Source of the DNA: CAZGNZ01 sp964527215
GTDB taxonomy: Bacteria; Fidelibacterota; Marinisomatia; SCGC-AAA003-L08; JACNLC01
Direction: 5' to 3'
Assembly: GCA_964527215.1 (NCBI GenBank)
Contig: CAZGNZ010000018.1
Coordinates: forward strand, 20,684 to 84,683
DNA length: 64,000 nucleotides
The position numbers were made by a program, and so were the translations under genes. Below the pieces are notes generated by a model. It was given only the letters and a program-made list of their open reading frames with translations, had not been told where the DNA came from and made no database searches. Positions 1-9,515 of the stretch are shown in pieces. Each line of letters opens with the position of its first letter. Within the stretch, counting starts at the first letter, position 1.

Positions 1-402
1 AGCTATTCCGCCATTCCGGACTATATGGGTGCCATCGACGGCGAAGTGGTTTTTGGAGCAGGTGTGATTCATGATGACCCTCTTCTCCAGAACTGGCAGT
101 CCGGGAATCTGCAGCTGACCGCGGAGAGCCCCTGCATTGACCACGGCGATCCAAGCCTGCCGTTTGATGCAGATTTAACCCTTTCCGACATGGGCGCACT
201 CTATTTTCATCAACCGCTGGAATGCGGACCGGCTGGTGATCTGAACTGGGACAACTCCCTCGATGTGCTGGATATCGTGCTGATGGTGGCCTGTCTTCTG
301 GGGGAAGGCATCAATCTGCCCTGTCCCTGTGGTGACGCCAATAGTGACGGTGCAACGGATATTCTGGACATCGTCCTGCTGGTAAGTTTTATTCTGGCCT
401 GA
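1..402 (+). CDS. C-terminal part of a secreted dockerin-type protein (5' end outside window)
   Basis: The reading frame is open from base 1 to a TGA at 400..402, so this is the last 133 codons of a longer gene. The segment SPCIDHGDPS followed by DMGALYF resembles the closing motif of parallel beta-helix surface proteins (the choice-of-anchor Q type, SPCIDAG...DMGAYY). It is followed by two calcium-binding loop repeats, GDLNWDNSLDVLDIV and GDANSDGATDILDIV, which together form a type I dockerin-like module at the very C-terminus. Comparable repeats end the protein at 53996..56236 and lie inside that at 28262..32404. There is no T9SS sorting domain after the dockerin. The likely role is surface or extracellular; the N-terminal catalytic or binding part cannot be seen. 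Confidence 0.8.
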   Translation, partial: SYSAIPDYMGAIDGEVVFGAGVIHDDPLLQNWQSGNLQLTAESPCIDHGDPSLPFDADLTLSDMGALYFHQPLECGPAGDLNWDNSLDVLDIVLMVACLLGEGINLPCPCGDANSDGATDILDIVLLVSFILA

Positions 403-403
403 A

Positions 404-571
404 TGAATTTCCCCGCCCGTCAGCTGACGGGACGGGGTATCATTAGTGATATAATCATTTTTTATTTCGCCGCCACGCCAAATGGCGGATTTTCAACAAG
501 CGGCGGGGAATGCACCCAGTTACACTCGTCCCTCAGTAGACGGATTAAAAATCCGCCCACTGGCGGATTCA
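404..571 (+). repeat. REP/MITE-like dispersed repeat, copy 1 (full, 168 bp)
   Basis: The element runs from TGAATTTCCCCGCC to GGCGGATTCA, so its ends are imperfect inverted repeats (TGAAT...ATTCA, CCGCC...GGCGG). Inside are the perfect 16-bp palindrome CCCGTCAGCTGACGGG, a second hairpin around GCCAAATGGC, a GGCGGGGAA segment complementary to the left end, and a terminal hairpin TCCGCC-CACT-GGCGGA. Near-identical copies occur at 1011..1155 and 45224..45390, with truncated ones at 9591..9657 and 41238..41328. It follows directly after the stop codon of the upstream dockerin gene. Confidence 0.85.
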
Positions 572-1010
572 CCGGCAAAAGGACATCCTGCAGCAAATAC
601 CATTAAAAACCAGCTCATCTGCATATCATCCCCCAGGTTATTTCGCATGAAAAAATAACATCGCAGCAACAGGGCTGTACTGCTATGCGATTGATGGAAG
701 CTGGTTTTCTGGTGTTTGATTTCAACCCACGGGAATCAAATACCCAATAAATTATTATCACAACATTAACAGCCATTTATGAAAATAATTTGAGATAACC
801 ATCTTCAAAACGAATACCCTGGAGATTTATCTGTTCTGCTGACGCCTGCTCTGTTTGTATTGCAGCTCCACGAAGTATGTTTTATCAAAATACTAACTGT
901 TGTCGGCAATTTGCCAAAGCCGTTAAATTACCTGAGCATTCAGCACTATATTTATGCGAGAACCTCAGCCGGGGACCTGAGCCGGCAGTCGGGCGGTTCA
1001 AAAAAAATAA

Positions 1011-1155
1011 TGAATTTCCCCGCCCGTCAGCTGACGGGACGGGGTATCATTAGTGATATAATCATTTTTTATTTCGCCGCCACGCCAAATGGCGGATTTT
1101 CAACAAGCGGCGGGGAATGCACCCAGTTACACTCGTCCGCCCACTGGCGGATTCA
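1011..1155 (+). repeat. REP/MITE-like dispersed repeat, copy 2 (internal 23-bp deletion)
   Basis: It is identical to copy 1 over almost all its length but lacks 23 bp (the part containing GGATTAAAAATCC). The deletion lies between two TCC triplets, as expected for slippage. It sits 25 bp upstream of the GH94 start codon and is in frame with it, so translation from an ATG at its left end would add a repeat-encoded N-terminus. Confidence 0.85.
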
Positions 1156-1180
1156 CTTGACTGTTATCAGATCGGAGATA

Positions 1181-3643
1181 ATGAACAGGAAATACGGGCA
1201 GTTCAGCGCAGAGGGAAGGGAGTTTGTCATCAAGGATGTACGAACTCCGACGCCATGGATCAATTATATTTATAACGATCAGTATTTTGCCACGATTTCA
1301 AACAACGGCGGCGGAATCAGTTACATTGGCAATCCCCTGCATGGCCGGATCACCCGCTGGCGCATCAACGATGTGCCATCAGACCGTCCCGGGAAATATA
1401 TTTATTTTCGCGATCATGAGTCCGGCGTTGTCTGGAGCGCAACCTGGCAGCCGGTCGGTCTGAATTACAAGGCCTATTCCGTCCGTCATGGATTCGGGTA
1501 TTCAGTGATGACATGCCGGCTGGATGATGTTCATTCGGAAGTGACATATTTTGTTCCCCGCTCGGACACGAGAGAAATCTGGCAGCTTAACATTCGCAAT
1601 CTATCCAGCAGGACCCGGTATTTGAGTACCTGGGGCTATGTTGAATTTGCGTTGGGACATGCCCTTATTGATCAGATCAATCAATGTGATGACCAGCATT
1701 TCAACCGGGTATATTTTGATCCTGAATTCAACTCTCTCTTTGCCACCAAAACCTACTGGGTGACCGGCAGTCTGGGAACACAGCAGCAGGAAAACCAGGA
1801 ATGGGACCACTGGGCTTATTTTACCATGAGCGAACCCGCTGATGCCTACGAAACCATGCGCGAACGCTTTATTGGTCCGTATCGCAGTGAGTCAAATCCG
1901 CTGGCTTTTGAAGAGGGCGGACTAAGCTGCAGGGACACGGATTTCGGCAACACGGTCGGAGTCCTGGAGAAAAGCATCACCCTGGCTCCCGGTGAGGAAC
2001 AGACTCTGCTTTTCTCTCTTGGCGTACTGCCAAAGGAAGACTTCCAACACCACAGACATGAAATCTCCCGCTGCATGACTGCCAAATCAGCTGACCGGGA
2101 ATTACAAGAAATCCGCTTACACTGGACTCGTCACTTCAACGCAGTGCAGGCAGAAATTCCGGACCGGGAAGTCAGCCATTTTCAAAATTACTGGAATGCC
2201 TATCAGGCCAGAACAGCATTCGATGTGCGCCGCGTTGCCAGTTACTATTACTGGGGCATCGGCCGCGGCTGGGGGTTTCGGGATACTGCCCAGGACATTG
2301 TCGGAATTTCAATATCAGACCATGCTGCAGCCCGAGAGCGGATTCTGCTGCTATGCCGTCAGATGTTCCCGTCCGGCGTGGTTTATCACCATTTTTATCA
2401 GGATAAACAGGGGGAGATCACCCGGCATTGTGATGATCCGTTCTGGTTTATTCTGGCAGTGACAGAATACATTCGGGAAACCGACGATACGGATCTGATG
2501 GAAACCGTTCAGCCTTTTGCGGACCGATCAGAGGGTTCTGTCCTGGCACACTTGATGGCAGTAATGAATTTTGCCGAAAACAATCTGGGACCGCATGGTC
2601 TCCCTGTATTCGGCCGCGGCGACTGGAATGACACTCTGGATTATGTTGGCGGGGAAAGCGGCGGGGAGAGCGTCTGGGGTGCGATGTTTTATACCGCCAT
2701 GCTCAGCCGGCTTGCTGATCTGCTGGAGTACTGTGGATACAGCTCAGAACTTCTGCCGGTTCGCGCTCTGAAAACCCGTCTTAAAAAATCCGTGAATGAT
2801 GCCTGCTGGGACGGTGACTGGTACATACGGGCCTTTACGGGATCCGGGCACCCCATCGGAAGCCGGCAAAATGATACCGGCAAAATTTACCTGAACACAC
2901 AATCCTGGGCGGTTATTTCAGGAATTGCCGATAAAGAACGGGCACGTCGGGCACTGGACAGTGTCAGAAAACATCTTGATTCGGAGTACGGACCCAAAAT
3001 TTGCGCACCGGCCTATCGCCGGGTTGATCCTTCCATCGGTCTGATTACCCGCTGTGTACCCGGTAAAAAGGAAAACGGAGCCGTATTTCTGCATCCCGCG
3101 GCATGGCTGATCCAGGCAGCCTGCATGATGAACCGGGGAAAGGAAGCCTGGACAACTTACCGAAAGCTTCTGCCCTTTGTTCATGACCCGGATCTTTTCC
3201 AGGCAGAACCCTATGTTTATTCCCAGTACGTGACCAGTGACGAGCATGAATACCCCGGACGGGCCAGTCATTCCTGGCAGACCGGTACTGCTGCATGGAT
3301 GTACCGCATTTTTATTGATTACATCATTGGCGTTCGTGCGGTTTTCGACGGTTTGCTGATTGATCCTCATTTTCCCGAGGACTGGTCCGGTACAGCTGTT
3401 ACAAGGACCTTTCGCGGAACGGTGTATCGGATTCGAATTGATCGGGATTCGAAACTGAGACCCGGTGCACTGATCATTCTGTGTGACAATCAACCCATAA
3501 AGGGCAGCCGAGTCCCCGTGTTCAAGAAAGACTGCTGTCAGGTCGATGTAAAATGGGGAGGGGAAGCAGATCAGACGGACAGTCCGATTCGCTTACACCG
3601 AACTGAACCGCCGGAATTTGATCCGAAGCGGAAGCAGATTTGA
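1181..3643 (+). CDS. Glycoside hydrolase family 94 phosphorylase (cellobiose/cellodextrin phosphorylase-like)
   Basis: A cytoplasmic enzyme of about 820 residues that by family splits beta-linked glucosides with inorganic phosphate, releasing alpha-glucose-1-phosphate. The N-terminus MNRKYGQFSAEGREFVI is a typical GH94 start with the beta-sandwich domain. The (alpha/alpha)6 catalytic part carries GRGWGFRDTAQD (about 361-372) and GDWND (480-484), which contains the catalytic acid aspartate. The C-terminal LIDPHFPEDW matches the family's closing domain. The ATG at 1181 is chosen because GGAG lies at 1174..1177; the frame is open further upstream only because it reads through the repeat at 1011..1155. 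No signal peptide is present. It heads a run with GH130, PpiC and CBM9-like genes. Whether the substrate is cellobiose, laminaribiose or another disaccharide cannot be decided from sequence. Confidence 0.9.
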   Translation: MNRKYGQFSAEGREFVIKDVRTPTPWINYIYNDQYFATISNNGGGISYIGNPLHGRITRWRINDVPSDRPGKYIYFRDHESGVVWSATWQPVGLNYKAYSVRHGFGYSVMTCRLDDVHSEVTYFVPRSDTREIWQLNIRNLSSRTRYLSTWGYVEFALGHALIDQINQCDDQHFNRVYFDPEFNSLFATKTYWVTGSLGTQQQENQEWDHWAYFTMSEPADAYETMRERFIGPYRSESNPLAFEEGGLSCRDTDFGNTVGVLEKSITLAPGEEQTLLFSLGVLPKEDFQHHRHEISRCMTAKSADRELQEIRLHWTRHFNAVQAEIPDREVSHFQNYWNAYQARTAFDVRRVASYYYWGIGRGWGFRDTAQDIVGISISDHAAARERILLLCRQMFPSGVVYHHFYQDKQGEITRHCDDPFWFILAVTEYIRETDDTDLMETVQPFADRSEGSVLAHLMAVMNFAENNLGPHGLPVFGRGDWNDTLDYVGGESGGESVWGAMFYTAMLSRLADLLEYCGYSSELLPVRALKTRLKKSVNDACWDGDWYIRAFTGSGHPIGSRQNDTGKIYLNTQSWAVISGIADKERARRALDSVRKHLDSEYGPKICAPAYRRVDPSIGLITRCVPGKKENGAVFLHPAAWLIQAACMMNRGKEAWTTYRKLLPFVHDPDLFQAEPYVYSQYVTSDEHEYPGRASHSWQTGTAAWMYRIFIDYIIGVRAVFDGLLIDPHFPEDWSGTAVTRTFRGTVYRIRIDRDSKLRPGALIILCDNQPIKGSRVPVFKKDCCQVDVKWGGEADQTDSPIRLHRTEPPEFDPKRKQI

Positions 3644-3725
3644 AAAAAGGAAAATACAACCTCAGTAGCTGTGAAATGCTCAACGTATGAATCAGCAGAG
3701 ATCAGACTGACGGTATGGAGTAAAA

Positions 3726-4685
3726 ATGGAACGATATTCCAAAAATCCCATATTAACGCGACAGGATGTTCATGGAAGCCTTCCCCGCTGGCAGAATGTA
3801 TCATCAGTATTTAATCCGGGAGCTGTCCGGTTTGAATCGAATATTCTGTTGGTTGCGCGGGTGCAGAATCGGGGCAGGGAGACGGGGTTTTTTATTGCAG
3901 AAAGTTCCGACGGCATTCATTTCAGAATTCGGCCGGAGCCTGTAAAGCTGCATGGACTGGATGGACTGGACGAACCGGTCTTCCATTGTTATGATGCCCG
4001 GGTGACTTTCCTGGATGACCGCTGGTACCTGCTGTTTGCCATGGATATGCCGTCCGGCTGCTGCCTGGGACTGGCGGCTACCGAAGATTTTGAGCATTTC
4101 CGGTTTTTGGGAATCTGCTCCGGAAATGATGTACGCAACGGAGTTCTGTTTCCTCAGCGCTGGGGCAGTTACTATTACCGGTTGGAACGGCCCAATCTGA
4201 GCCGGCTAGACGGAGGAGTAAAATCCGGATCGGTGATTCTGCTGTCACGGTCCACGGATCTGATGGACTGGGAACCGGTGAAATCCGTATTGGAAGGCCG
4301 GCCGCGCTACTGGGATGAACTGATCGGTTCCGGTCCCCCGCCTCTCAAAACGGAATCAGGCTGGCTGCAAATCTATCACGGCATTGCGACCCACTTCGGA
4401 TCCGCAAACATATATCAGGCAGGGGTTTGCCTGCTGGACCTTGAGCAGCCCTGGCGGGTGATCGCACGGGGCAGTCAGAATATACTTGAACCCCGAATGC
4501 CCTTTGAGCTGACCGGACAGGTGCCCAATGTGGTTTTCCCGTGCGGATGGGTTCCGGAACATACGGACAGAAACGGAACGGTCCCCATTGATGCCAATCT
4601 GAAAATCTACTACGGAGCAGCTGATTCCTGTATTGGACTGGCTTCGGCAAAAGTATCAGAACTGATCCGGGCCTGCCATCAATGA
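3726..4685 (+). CDS. Glycoside hydrolase family 130 (mannoside phosphorylase-like)
   Basis: A protein of 319 residues with the five-bladed beta-propeller pattern of GH130. The family contains phosphorylases acting on beta-mannosides, such as mannosyl-glucose and mannooligosaccharides, with some hydrolases. Visible motifs are NPGAV near the N-terminus, YDARVTF (the position of the catalytic Asp), and LIGSGPPPLKTESGWLQIYHG, a strong GH130 signature. No signal peptide is seen, so it should be cytoplasmic like the GH94 enzyme 82 bp upstream. The start ATG has GGAG 7 bp before it. Its stop overlaps the start of the PpiC gene (ATGA, 4682..4685), which indicates an operon. The linkage preferred (beta-1,4 or beta-1,2) is not decided. 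Confidence 0.85.
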   Translation: MERYSKNPILTRQDVHGSLPRWQNVSSVFNPGAVRFESNILLVARVQNRGRETGFFIAESSDGIHFRIRPEPVKLHGLDGLDEPVFHCYDARVTFLDDRWYLLFAMDMPSGCCLGLAATEDFEHFRFLGICSGNDVRNGVLFPQRWGSYYYRLERPNLSRLDGGVKSGSVILLSRSTDLMDWEPVKSVLEGRPRYWDELIGSGPPPLKTESGWLQIYHGIATHFGSANIYQAGVCLLDLEQPWRVIARGSQNILEPRMPFELTGQVPNVVFPCGWVPEHTDRNGTVPIDANLKIYYGAADSCIGLASAKVSELIRACHQ

Positions 4686-6214
4686 ATACCCTTCGTCCTT
4701 GTAACGGATTCCGCCGCGGCATTGGCGGAGCAGTCAAGTACTCTCCCGCCAGCCTGAATGCATCACGCGGACAGGCAGCCGACGGATTGAAATTGCTGCT
4801 GCCTGCTGTGCTGATTCTGGCACTGCCGATTATCCTGCTGCAGTGCAGCCAATCGGAAAAGAACAGCTGGCTTGTAAAGGTTGAAAACGAAGGGCTCTCC
4901 AGAGTGGTTTTGGAACGACGGTATAAACAGTCACGGGAATTTACCGAAACACCGGTTGTCACACCCGGTCAGGTACGGAAATTTATCAGCGATACATTCC
5001 TTTCGGATCTGCTCTTTCTGGCCGGGGCTCATGATCAGGGTCTGGACCGGGATCCGGAACTGATAGAAACAGTGAACCAAGCCCGGGAAATCCTGCTTGC
5101 CGGCAGCGGAGGGGCTCTGGCGCGATCTGTCATTCCGGTAGAATTTCATTTCACAGACGAGCAAATTCAGTCATTTTATCATGAATCCGGAACGGAATAC
5201 CTGACAGCCCATATTCTGGTCAACTCCAGGTGGCTGGCCGACTCACTGTACAATCAGCTTCAGGAAGGTGCGGACTTTGAAGAGACAGCCCGAAAACATT
5301 CCATGGATTATCGCTCCCGAGAAAGCGGTGGAGAAACCCAGGGATATTTCACACACGGAATGATGGGCCTGGACTATGAGTCTGGTATCACCGGACTGAG
5401 TGTTGGTGAATTTTCCCTTCCGGTTCATACGTCCTACGGATATCACATCATCCGTCTGCTGGATAAAAGATCCCGTGATCTCCCTCCCCTTGACTCCCTG
5501 AAAACAGAACTGATCCGGCGAATGGAAGTACGGGCCCAGGAGCAGTTTCTGAAGGATTTTTTCGAGGGACTGTTTCGGAAATATGAGTTCGCTGTTAACG
5601 AAAAACTGATTATGGATATCGTTACAGGTTTCCGGACAGCCGGGCTTCCAACTGATTTTCCGCTTGATCAATTTAAAGATCTTGATGATGAAACGTTTAT
5701 CGCCTCCTGGAACGGCGGCGCCATGAATGCTGCAGATTACCTGACGCTGGTCGCAAATTCCCGGGGCAGCTCCAGAATTCTTCCCTATTGTGCTGACGAT
5801 GCAAAGGAATTTATTCGGAATCAGGTGATCTTCAAACTGATGGTACTCGAAGCTCTTGATATGCAGCTTGATCAGGATCCTTCATTTCTGGAACAGATGA
5901 AAACCCGCAGGGATCAGAAAATGGTCAATCTGTATTATGAACGAAATATTCAGGAAGCGGTAGACTGGACCGAATCAGAAGTGAGAGCATTGTATGATAA
6001 TGAACCGGACCGCTGGTTATCCCGACCTTATCATACCGTGAAACCGGCGGTGATCTCTGCGCTGCAGCTGGAGAAGACCAAAGTTCTCACAGATTCACTG
6101 GTGAATGTTCTGTACCGAAAACATCCGCCTGAATACAATGAAAAACGCCTCAGGGAATTCGCGGAAGATATGAACCTAATCAAATATAAACAGGCTGCCG
6201 CAGCCAGGGAGTAG
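4682..6214 (+). CDS. Parvulin-type peptidyl-prolyl isomerase lipoprotein (PpiC/SurA-like)
   Basis: A 510-residue exported protein. A hydrophobic segment ends in the lipobox ILLQC near residue 56, so it is probably a periplasm-facing lipoprotein. A rotamase domain at about 175-275 (TAHILVNSR ... SYGYHIIRLL) matches the PpiC/parvulin fold; the regions on both sides look like the SurA-type helical chaperone part. The ATG overlaps the GH130 stop by 4 bp. The 36 residues before the membrane segment are unusually long and polar; a TTG at 4787 would give a normal signal peptide and is a possible alternative start. A folding helper inside a sugar-utilisation operon may serve the exported proteins encoded downstream, which is inference. 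Confidence 0.8.
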   Translation: MNTLRPCNGFRRGIGGAVKYSPASLNASRGQAADGLKLLLPAVLILALPIILLQCSQSEKNSWLVKVENEGLSRVVLERRYKQSREFTETPVVTPGQVRKFISDTFLSDLLFLAGAHDQGLDRDPELIETVNQAREILLAGSGGALARSVIPVEFHFTDEQIQSFYHESGTEYLTAHILVNSRWLADSLYNQLQEGADFEETARKHSMDYRSRESGGETQGYFTHGMMGLDYESGITGLSVGEFSLPVHTSYGYHIIRLLDKRSRDLPPLDSLKTELIRRMEVRAQEQFLKDFFEGLFRKYEFAVNEKLIMDIVTGFRTAGLPTDFPLDQFKDLDDETFIASWNGGAMNAADYLTLVANSRGSSRILPYCADDAKEFIRNQVIFKLMVLEALDMQLDQDPSFLEQMKTRRDQKMVNLYYERNIQEAVDWTESEVRALYDNEPDRWLSRPYHTVKPAVISALQLEKTKVLTDSLVNVLYRKHPPEYNEKRLREFAEDMNLIKYKQAAAARE

Positions 6215-6215
6215 C

Positions 6216-7394
6216 ATGTCCTTCCATTTTCAAACCTCCAGTCGGTTCCGGCTGCTTTTACTGCTTTTTCCAGCACTGTTCATCATTCAAAGCTGTTCTG
6301 ATCCCATTCCCTGGCCCTATCCTGAAGAAGGCCGGGCGTACAGTGATTTCATGCCCTGCCCGAAAATTCCATTTGCTCCGCATAAATATATCTGCTACAG
6401 GACAAATCCGCTTTTGATTGACGGAGAGCTGAATGAAAACAGCTGGAGTGCCGTACCGTGGTCTGAGAATTTTTCAGATATCAGCGGTGATCCGTCACTG
6501 ACGCCCAGGTACCGGACCCGAATGAAAATGCTGTGGGATTCCCAGTATCTGTATGTGGCTGCAGAGTTGGAAGAACCGCATATATGGGCCACACTGGTTA
6601 ATCGGGATGACATTATTTTCTACGACAATGATTTCGAAGTATTTATCGATCCCAATTCCGATACCCATGAATACTTTGAACTTGAGATGAACGCTTTCAA
6701 CACGGTCTGGGACCTGTTCCTGTCCCGTCCGTACCGGGACGGCGGTCCTGCCATGCATCATTGGGATATCCACGGATTGATCACCGCAGTGCATCTGAAC
6801 GGCACCGTAAACCAGCCCGGCGATACTGATCGAAGCTGGCAGGTGGAAATTGCGATCCCCTGGCAGGTTCTGGCAGAAGCAGCCCATACCGCCTCTCCGC
6901 CGGAAGACGGTGATCAGTGGCGGATGAATTTTTCCCGTGTGCAATGGGAAACCCGAATCGTTGAAAACCAGTATGAAAAAATCACTGATCCATCCACCGG
7001 CCGGCCTTTTCCTGAAGCCAACTGGGTCTGGTCTCCTCAGGGTCTGGTCAACATGCATTACCCGGAGATGTGGGGAATTGTGCAGTTTTCAAATACCTCG
7101 GCCGGAACCGGTCCCGTACCCTTTAAGAAGGACCCGGGGATGAATGCTCAGTGGGCTCTGCGGTTGGTGTATTATCAGCAGCAGAACTATTTCCGGACCT
7201 ATGGAAAATTTGCAGAAGACTTCCAGCCATTGAGTCTGCCGGATTTGGATATTCCGGGCTATACGTGGCCCCCATCAATCTCTGTCAGTCCAAACCAGTT
7301 TGAAGCTGCCGTCTCAAATTCTGAATCGGGAAATCAGCTGGTTATCAATCATGAAGGACGACTGTTTTTTCTTGAGAAGAAAAATACCCAATGA
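6216..7394 (+). CDS. CBM9-like (carbohydrate-binding) lipoprotein
   Basis: A 392-residue protein starting 1 bp after the PpiC stop, with AGGGAG within the end of that gene as ribosome site. The hydrophobic N-terminus ends in IQSC, a lipobox. Residues of about 50-230 match the carbohydrate-binding family 9-like domain found in many FCB proteins: LLIDGELNENSWS, the strand MLWDSQYLYVAAELEEPHIW, DNDFEVFIDPN and YFELEMNAFNTVWDL. The remainder (about 230-392) is not recognised. The position between glycosidases and a sodium symporter suggests surface or periplasmic binding of sugar, but binding is not proven because CBM9-like domains occur in diverse proteins. Confidence 0.75.
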   Translation: MSFHFQTSSRFRLLLLLFPALFIIQSCSDPIPWPYPEEGRAYSDFMPCPKIPFAPHKYICYRTNPLLIDGELNENSWSAVPWSENFSDISGDPSLTPRYRTRMKMLWDSQYLYVAAELEEPHIWATLVNRDDIIFYDNDFEVFIDPNSDTHEYFELEMNAFNTVWDLFLSRPYRDGGPAMHHWDIHGLITAVHLNGTVNQPGDTDRSWQVEIAIPWQVLAEAAHTASPPEDGDQWRMNFSRVQWETRIVENQYEKITDPSTGRPFPEANWVWSPQGLVNMHYPEMWGIVQFSNTSAGTGPVPFKKDPGMNAQWALRLVYYQQQNYFRTYGKFAEDFQPLSLPDLDIPGYTWPPSISVSPNQFEAAVSNSESGNQLVINHEGRLFFLEKKNTQ

Positions 7395-7497
7395 AGCAGC
7401 CGGAAAAACCGGAACGGGATTATCCTGAATCCGCGGTGCTGCCTGGGACGAAACAGATTTAACATCACCAACAATTAACCAACAACTGGAGACCATT

Positions 7498-9429
7498 TTG
7501 AATTTTACCTGGATTGACTGGACCATTGTTGCTGCACTGACGACCCTGATGATCGCCGGTGTGCTGATCAGCAAAACCTATATGCGAAGTGTTGCAGATT
7601 TTCTTTCAGCCGGCCGTACTGCCGGTCGTTACGTGGTGTGTGTGGCACAGGGAATTGCCGGGCTGGGTGCCATTACTGTGGTGGCCAATTTTGAGATGAA
7701 TTTTGAAGCAGGGTTTGCAATGTCCTGGTGGGGATTCAGTATGGGTATTTTCATTCTGATAATGACAGTGACCGGTTGGGTTACCTACCGTTTCAGAGAA
7801 ACCCGTGCCCTGACAATGGCCCAGTTTTTTGAAATGCGCTACGGGCAGCGCTTTCGAGTATTCACGGGCATTGTCGCATTCGTGAGCGGTTTGCTTAATT
7901 TTGGTATTTTCCCGGCAGTGGGCGCTCGGTTTTTCATTACATTTGTCGGGCTTCCGGAATCATTTCAGTTTCTGGGTATCACATGGTCAACATTTGCAGT
8001 TTCAATGGTGCTGCTGCTTTCCATCTCAATATACTTTGTTTTCGCCGGCGGTCAGATTGCCGTGATCATCACTGATTTCATCCAGGGCACATTTGTGAAT
8101 ATCGTATTTGTGGTGATAGTGATCTATTTCCTGAAGCTGATCACCTTTGATCAGGTGTTTGAGTCATTGTCCACGGCACCGGTGGATGCTTCCAAAATCA
8201 ATCCGTTTCACACCAGTTCGGCCAAGGATTTCAATTTGTGGTTTTTCCTGATTGGACTGGCCGGGATGTTTTACTCCACACTTTCCTGGCAGGGCACGCA
8301 GGGCTACAACAGTTCCGCCAAAAGCGCTCATGAAGCCAAAATGGGCGGGGTCCTCACCGGTTGGCGGGGTATCCCTCAGGGCATGCTGCTGCTGGTGATC
8401 CCCATTATGGCCTATGTGATACTCAACCATCCTGACTTCGCCGGTCAGTCCGAATTGATCAACGGTACTCTGAATACCCTGGAAAACGACGCCATGAGAA
8501 GCCAGGCACGAGTGCCGCTGGTCCTCACCCACTTTTTCCCGGTGGGCATGATGGGCGCATTCGCCGCAGTCATGCTTGGCGCATTTATCACCACCCACGA
8601 CAGTTATCTCCATTCATGGGGCTCCATTTTTATTCAGGATGTCATTCTTCCGCTGCGCAAAGGCAGTCTCAATCCCAAGGAACACATCTTCCTGCTTCGT
8701 CTGTCCATTCTTGGGGTGGCAGTGTTTATCTTCCTGTTCAGCCTGCTGTTTCAGCAGACCCAGTACATTATGATGTTTTTTGCCATTACGGCTGCCATTT
8801 TCGCCGGTGGGTCCGGTGCGGTGATCATTGGCGGCCTTTACTGGAAACGGGGAACCGCCGCAGGGGCCTGGGCGGCCATGATTACGGGTGCTGCGGTGTC
8901 CGTCACCGGGATTGTACTCCATCAAATCTATGATGATTTTCCTGTGAACGGTCAGGTATTCTGGTTTCTTTCCATGGCCGGTTCAGCGCTGACTTATATC
9001 GTTTTCTCCCTGCTGAGCCGCCAAAAACCCATCGACATGGATCAACTGCTGCACCGGGGAAAATATGACGTGTCCGGGGAGCATCATATCATAAACGAAG
9101 CTCCCCAGAAGGGCTGGAAAATACTGGGAATGGGCAGGGAATTCACTCGCGGAGACAAAATTATCTACATTCTCAGCTACGCCTGGACATTTATCTGGAC
9201 AGTGTCTTTCATCGTCGGCACCGTCATCAATCTTACCCGTGAGGTCACTGATGAAGCGTGGATGAGATTCTGGTACATGTATATAAAAGTCCATCTGTTT
9301 GTGGCACTGTTTGTAATTATCTGGTTCACCGTGGGCGGGGTTCTGGATATCCGCAGCATGTTTGCCAGATTGTCCACCATGAACCGGGATGCCGGAGACG
9401 ACGGTTCCGTGACCGCAGAGAATCAATAA
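7498..9429 (+). CDS. Sodium:solute symporter family (SSS) transporter
   Basis: A 643-residue polytopic membrane protein with about 13-15 hydrophobic helices. The early segment SVADFLSAGRTAGRYV followed by GIAGLGAITVV is the SSS family's characteristic start (compare SGLT/PutP). TTG at 7498 is the start: GGAG lies 7 bp before it, no better codon is nearby, and the first helix follows at once. The C-terminal 130 residues form a polar loop and two extra membrane helices, an extension common in symporters from Bacteroidota and Planctomycetota. Given the neighbours, the substrate is probably the sugar or oligosaccharide handled by the GH94/GH130 enzymes, which is an inference from context. Confidence 0.85.
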   Translation: MNFTWIDWTIVAALTTLMIAGVLISKTYMRSVADFLSAGRTAGRYVVCVAQGIAGLGAITVVANFEMNFEAGFAMSWWGFSMGIFILIMTVTGWVTYRFRETRALTMAQFFEMRYGQRFRVFTGIVAFVSGLLNFGIFPAVGARFFITFVGLPESFQFLGITWSTFAVSMVLLLSISIYFVFAGGQIAVIITDFIQGTFVNIVFVVIVIYFLKLITFDQVFESLSTAPVDASKINPFHTSSAKDFNLWFFLIGLAGMFYSTLSWQGTQGYNSSAKSAHEAKMGGVLTGWRGIPQGMLLLVIPIMAYVILNHPDFAGQSELINGTLNTLENDAMRSQARVPLVLTHFFPVGMMGAFAAVMLGAFITTHDSYLHSWGSIFIQDVILPLRKGSLNPKEHIFLLRLSILGVAVFIFLFSLLFQQTQYIMMFFAITAAIFAGGSGAVIIGGLYWKRGTAAGAWAAMITGAAVSVTGIVLHQIYDDFPVNGQVFWFLSMAGSALTYIVFSLLSRQKPIDMDQLLHRGKYDVSGEHHIINEAPQKGWKILGMGREFTRGDKIIYILSYAWTFIWTVSFIVGTVINLTREVTDEAWMRFWYMYIKVHLFVALFVIIWFTVGGVLDIRSMFARLSTMNRDAGDDGSVTAENQ

Positions 9430-9515
9430 CAAATACAGCCGCGCCGTCGGTCAGTTCGGAAAACCTGTCTGGTTTAATTGAAATTACCATTGTCTGCATC
9501 AGTTAAATCCCCTAT

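Larger units (their letters stand above)
403..1180. other. Intergenic region with two copies of the REP/MITE-like repeat
   Basis: This 778-bp gap before the GH94 gene holds repeat copies at 404..571 and 1011..1155. The unique part between them is AT-rich and has a short inverted repeat near 650 (TTATTT...AAATAA). I see no convincing gene. Open frames that start inside the repeats give a peptide beginning MNFPARQL in each full copy, but the third full copy at 45224 changes frame, so it is not under protein-level selection. Confidence 0.6.

Noticed and set aside
403..606. Open frame beginning MNFPARQL inside the repeat
   Set aside because: It lies wholly in the repeat, and the third full copy shifts frame after about 17 codons, so it is not a conserved protein.
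620..680. Possible degenerate MITE end (CCCAGGTTATTTCGCATGA)
   Set aside because: It resembles the 18-bp end only with insertions, and no partner end is found nearby.
860..1180. N-terminal extension of the GH94 gene
   Set aside because: It reads through the repeat and a low-quality upstream stretch; the GH94 family start with a ribosome site is at 1181.
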